Shown piece after piece: positions 60,591 to 64,000 of a stretch of DNA of 64,000 bases. This DNA is from JBCCIM01 sp965263205 (GTDB lineage: Bacteria; Bacteroidota; Rhodothermia; Rhodothermales; JAHQVL01). The first letter of the stretch is position 1. Each line of letters starts with the position of its first letter. The notes under the pieces are model-generated. The model saw nothing but the letters and a program-made list of their open reading frames with translations. It ran no database searches and was not told the origin of the DNA. A program made the translations under genes and the position numbers. The stretch is taken from assembly GCA_965263205.1 (NCBI GenBank), contig CBDHHF010000001.1, positions 1 through 64,000 of the forward strand. The letters run 5' to 3'.

Positions 60591-62635
60591 GAGGCAGGAA
60601 CCAGGATGGTTTTTTTAGAGGCCTCCCCATTGGCATTGAGACGAAACTCGACTGAAGGCCGATTGGATATCAGATAGCGTTCGAGGAACGACTGTGGCGT
60701 TACGTTCTTTCGCCAATACCAGGCGTTCTTGTCCATGCGCGTCGTTTGCCAGGATTCCCATGCGGTAGAGATCGGAGCACCTGTTTCAGAATAGAACGAC
60801 CCAGTACAGAGGGTTGATGCGTCGCCTTTGCCTGGAAATAGCAAGGGCGCATAGTTGGTGCTGGATAGCGGCGTTTTATCAGCGCTGTACAGTGAATCAG
60901 CAGCCCAGGCTGCATAGTAGCGGTAAACGGGACTTGTTTGCTCCAGGCGCCACTGGCTCAGATCCTCGCCAAACCGGCTGTTCAGATTGTCAATGGTTTG
61001 GAGAAATGTACGTTGTAAAAGTGCAGCATCCACGGAATCGGGCATTGTCAGTCTACTGTTGGCATCTGTAAAGCCAAGACTTGTCAGCCACGCTTCAAAG
61101 ATAGCTGCACCAATGCTCGATGAACCATACGTGTAATCCCAGTTTCTCAGATACGTTATGGCATCCTGATACACAGGAGCCTCCAGGCTTGGCGCACCCT
61201 TGATCCCTTCAAACAATCCCGGCGCATAAGTAGCTGCCCAGGGATTATAACATGCTGAGGGCCACATTTTGGGGTTGAGCTGTTCAGGCAATGTGGCAAA
61301 CAACGAATCCATGTGCGTTGCAATAAACCCAGTCCACTGCGTATTTCCGGTTAGCAAGCCATGCGCTAATGTGTCACGCCGCGCCGGACTGCCAAGGATA
61401 CTGATTGCATCGTTTTGCGACCATAAGCCATCACCCGATAGTAGCTTGAAGTTAGTTGGCGGTTGGTTTTGCAGCACGCGCCAGGTTTCGAAAGCATCCG
61501 ATGTCGTGTCGAAGCCGTTCCAGTTTAACGCATACGTGGTGGAGTCGTCTGGTAGTTCTGGGGCTAACGAGAGAATGCCCGCGTAATGTTTAAACGTTGC
61601 CAGGAATTCTGTGCCATCCCGGTTGGTGATGCGCTCATGGACCGTCTTGGCGGTAAGTCCCGGCGTTTGTGGGGCTACAGCCAGCGTACTTCTTGGCAAC
61701 AGGGCCCAGTTGGTAGAGGGGCCGTGGGCAGCAAGAAGCAACAACGAGCCGGGCAAGGTTACGACCAGGCGATCTGGCTGATTGTTGTAGGCTAGATTGA
61801 TTTCGTGGAAAATGGGATTGGCAGAAGCGCCGTAGGCGAGGCGTTGATAGAAGTAGCGATTAGAAGAGGGGAGGGCACCATCGTGCCATGCGCCGGCAAA
61901 GCTGAACTGGAAATCGTAAACTTGCAGGAACTGATGGAGGAGCAGATCATCGTTAACAAGTTGCTCCCACGCGGTGCTTTGTGCCTCATCAAGCCCTTCT
62001 GTATCTGCATCCCAATTTGTTGACAGCCAGGCAAAAAGGCGTTCAATCAACAAGCCGTGCCAGGGAGCCCATGGGGAAACGTCAGCGCCCAGAAAAGCAA
62101 AATCGTCATGGGCCATGAGCTGGCGCTTGCTTATGGCCTCGTTCACGCCGGCAGCATACGCCTGCAGTAAAGCTTGCTGATCTGCAGGGAGTGAATTGAA
62201 CGTTGCTTCCGAAACACCGGCGAATCGCAGTTGCTTGTTAAAACGGTCCAGGCTGAGCAGACTCGGGCCAAACCAGGCCGACAATTCGCCCATTGCCGTT
62301 TGTCGCCAGAGCATCATTTGCCACGGATGTTGTGTAGCGTGCGCATAGCCCAGCGCAGCAGCGGTGGCGTTCATGTCGGTTGCTTCGATTCTGGTAAGCC
62401 CGCTTTCTTCCCAGGTTAGCGATGCCGGCGATGTCATGCCATTGATGCTAACCGATTGCGGAGGAGCAGCCCCAAAGCCAAACGAAAGGTACCAGAATAC
62501 GCTGCCACAAATGCCCACAGTCAGCAACGCTAATGCGGTGACCGTCGCTACATAGGACCACGAGATCGAAACGGACTGTTGTGGGCCGCGTCGCGAACCT
62601 GGCAGCGAAAAGAAGAACTTTGGCGTACGCTCCAT
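60587..62635 (-). CDS. Penicillin acylase family protein (diverged)
   Basis: The protein has an N-terminal membrane helix (about 28-50), then the family start ALGYAHATQHPWQMMLWR and GELSAWFG. In typical members a Gly-Ser-Asn-x-Trp motif marks self-cleavage to expose the catalytic serine. Here the equivalent is AHGPSTNWALL with Ser307; Pro replaces Gly before it and Thr replaces Asn after it. The protein is about 680 residues and therefore a full-length precursor. Either the enzyme cleaves differently or it is inactive. It is an N-terminal nucleophile hydrolase by homology; the substrate is unknown. Confidence 0.85.
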   Translation of the reverse strand: MERTPKFFFSLPGSRRGPQQSVSISWSYVATVTALALLTVGICGSVFWYLSFGFGAAPPQSVSINGMTSPASLTWEESGLTRIEATDMNATAAALGYAHATQHPWQMMLWRQTAMGELSAWFGPSLLSLDRFNKQLRFAGVSEATFNSLPADQQALLQAYAAGVNEAISKRQLMAHDDFAFLGADVSPWAPWHGLLIERLFAWLSTNWDADTEGLDEAQSTAWEQLVNDDLLLHQFLQVYDFQFSFAGAWHDGALPSSNRYFYQRLAYGASANPIFHEINLAYNNQPDRLVVTLPGSLLLLAAHGPSTNWALLPRSTLAVAPQTPGLTAKTVHERITNRDGTEFLATFKHYAGILSLAPELPDDSTTYALNWNGFDTTSDAFETWRVLQNQPPTNFKLLSGDGLWSQNDAISILGSPARRDTLAHGLLTGNTQWTGFIATHMDSLFATLPEQLNPKMWPSACYNPWAATYAPGLFEGIKGAPSLEAPVYQDAITYLRNWDYTYGSSSIGAAIFEAWLTSLGFTDANSRLTMPDSVDAALLQRTFLQTIDNLNSRFGEDLSQWRLEQTSPVYRYYAAWAADSLYSADKTPLSSTNYAPLLFPGKGDASTLCTGSFYSETGAPISTAWESWQTTRMDKNAWYWRKNVTPQSFLERYLISNRPSVEFRLNANGEASKKTILVPAS

Positions 62636-62659
62636 GATAGTTGGTTTGCTCCAGTTGCG

Positions 62660-64000
62660 CTAGGCTGGCCGTTTGGCCTTCTGCGCAGCCACCCAGGCTT
62701 CAAATTCGGCCAGTGGCATCGCATTGAGGCAGTGCGCTGGTGTTAGCCACCCTTTACGAGCTACTTCGGTACCCCAGTGCATGTCGTGTAATCCATCCAT
62801 GGCGTGGGCATCCGGATTGATCGAAATCAATATACCCATTTGCGTGGCTTTCCGTATATATCGCCAATCGAGATCCAGGCGATAAGGGCTTGCATTCAAT
62901 TCGATCGCTACATTGTATTGGGCGCACGCCTTTAGAATGACATCGTAATCGAGTTCGTAGCCTTCTCGAACGAGCAGAATGCGTCCCGTTGGGTGGCCCA
63001 GAATAGAGGTGTAGGGGTTTTCAATGGCCTTTAATACACGCGATGTTGCCTCTTCCTTTGGCATGTTAAGCCGGGTATGTACACTGGCAACAATGAAGTC
63101 GAAGCTGGCCAATACGTCGTCCGTGTAATCCAGCGAACCATCATTCAGGATATCACTCTCAATGCCACTGAAAATCTTGAATGACCGCTCCTTTTCGGTT
63201 GTGTATCGGGTGTTGAGCTGATCGATCTCTTCTTGTTGCTCCGCGACGCGCTCCGGGGCGAGACCGTGTGCAACAACCAGGGATTGGCTGTGGTCGCAGA
63301 TGCCAAAATAGGACAGACCCATGTCGTACGCGCGGTCTGCCATTTGCTCGAGCGTATGCGCGCCATCGCTGTACGTGGAGTGATTGTGCAAGGTGCCTTG
63401 CAATTGATCGGTTTCAAGCAACGCCGGCAATGCATTGGCAGCAGCTGCTTCAAGTTCTCCTTCACCTTCGCGTAATTCAGGGAGTACAAATTGAAGGCCG
63501 GCATTGGCGTAAATTGCTTCCTCCGTGAGGCTCTCTGCAGGAGCGCCATGCGTATCCGCGAACGCGGTCACATGGGCTTCGCTGCCCGTTTCTTGCCAAA
63601 GCGTAGCGCCAAACGAAGCTTCGTCTACAACTAGGAGACTAAATGGAATACCATCTGCAACGGTGCTTGTGAGGGTGCTGGTTGTATCGTCGTAGGTTGC
63701 TGGTTCGTCGAGCCAGGGCGTCAAGGCCTCGCCAAGGGCATCAGGCGCTGTGGCTACGGCAACCATTTTTACCGAGCCAATCGTTTCCAATTTGCGGCGA
63801 ACTTCACCAGCAAAGGCTGCTTGCGATACATCAGGCAGCGCTACCAGCGCAGCAGGAATGGATTCAATGAGTTTGTAGAGGTCTGCATAGCGCCGGCGGG
63901 TGACATACTTTTTGAGCAACTGGATATTCTCTAGCACGTTGGCTTGTGTTTTCTCGGCAAACCCATCAAGCGAAGCCAACCGGCCGGTTGTTGCCATTTC
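62660..64000 (-). CDS. PolX-like protein with PHP domain and lost polymerase aspartates (partial)
   Basis: The gene continues past the right edge; the codon before the first Met is GAA, so the ATG at 63997 is internal. Helix-hairpin-helix (LASLDGFAEKT) and palm-like segments precede a C-terminal PHP domain with HNHSTYSDG, CDHSQS, ESDI, GHPTGR, ELNAS and NPDAHAMDG, all the metal ligands. Where PolX has ETVKDLDFI-type catalytic aspartates, this protein has ETIGSVKMV, so both are missing. The PHP 3'-5' exonuclease or endonuclease should be active while the polymerase should not. Length from the HHH to the end is normal. Position in the operon is unclear. Confidence 0.88.
   Translation of the reverse strand, partial: EMATTGRLASLDGFAEKTQANVLENIQLLKKYVTRRRYADLYKLIESIPAALVALPDVSQAAFAGEVRRKLETIGSVKMVAVATAPDALGEALTPWLDEPATYDDTTSTLTSTVADGIPFSLLVVDEASFGATLWQETGSEAHVTAFADTHGAPAESLTEEAIYANAGLQFVLPELREGEGELEAAAANALPALLETDQLQGTLHNHSTYSDGAHTLEQMADRAYDMGLSYFGICDHSQSLVVAHGLAPERVAEQQEEIDQLNTRYTTEKERSFKIFSGIESDILNDGSLDYTDDVLASFDFIVASVHTRLNMPKEEATSRVLKAIENPYTSILGHPTGRILLVREGYELDYDVILKACAQYNVAIELNASPYRLDLDWRYIRKATQMGILISINPDAHAMDGLHDMHWGTEVARKGWLTPAHCLNAMPLAEFEAWVAAQKAKRPA

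Noticed and set aside
1..64000. tRNA, rRNA, IS elements, prophage or restriction genes
   Set aside because: I looked for TWC-type tRNA patterns, transposase motifs and phage gene strings in all gaps and found none; I cannot exclude a small RNA that needs a covariance search.

Overview
The window looks like a chromosomal segment from a marine or halophilic member of the Bacteroidota/Rhodothermota (FCB) group. This is inference from content: a complete Na+-translocating NADH:quinone reductase operon, a NhaD-type Na+/H+ antiporter, a Na+-coupled symporter next to acetyl-CoA synthetase, a fused B12-dependent acyl-CoA mutase (IcmF), a MoxR/DUF58 cluster and a lysine-rich histone H1-like protein. 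The GCCGGC hexamer is very frequent. No rRNA, tRNA, transposase, phage gene or CRISPR array was found.

Layout. 1-9.8 kb is almost all on the minus strand: nqrABCDEF followed by apbE, with a small NqrM-like gene converging on it, then a hypothetical gene, malate dehydrogenase and a lone pilin-like protein. 10-14.4 kb, plus strand: a DEDDh exonuclease/GIY-YIG fusion, an aquaporin, and a subtilase lipoprotein. 14.8-21.9 kb: an RDD protein divergent from a tight six-gene membrane/MoxR/DUF58 operon. 21.9-25.9 kb: folD, then nhaD behind a long leader that ends in an intrinsic terminator, a frameshifted two-part gene and a GNAT acetyltransferase. 26-30 kb: an MBOAT-SGNH fusion and a frameshifted glycosyltransferase. 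30-32.2 kb: dense intergenic repeats, with a near-identical inverted pair bracketing the H1-like gene. 32.2-37.1 kb: superoxide dismutase, phosphopantetheinyl transferase and IcmF. 37-45 kb: two paralogous three-gene operons of pilin-like proteins separated by a lipoprotein gene. 45.4-54.2 kb: a secreted thioredoxin-fold protein, then penicillin-binding protein 1C with an alpha-2-macroglobulin that is split by a frameshift. 54.5-59.4 kb: a polyphosphate kinase 2 and an acetate module (acs plus a two-subunit symporter). 59.7-64 kb, minus strand: a PolX-like protein with an eroded polymerase site (cut by the window edge), a diverged penicillin acylase homologue and a GlcNAc-kinase-like enzyme.

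How it fits together. A sodium economy stands out: NQR pumps Na+ out, ApbE and the NqrM-like protein mature it, NhaD and the symporter use or balance the gradient. The most unusual signals are the probable attenuator in front of nhaD, the duplicated pilin-like triplets whose members start directly with a membrane segment, the 18 copies of a dispersed repeat that always follow gene 3' ends, the inverted repeat pair around the H1-like gene, and three independent frameshifts in genes that are otherwise intact. Those frameshifts may be real or may be base errors in the assembly.
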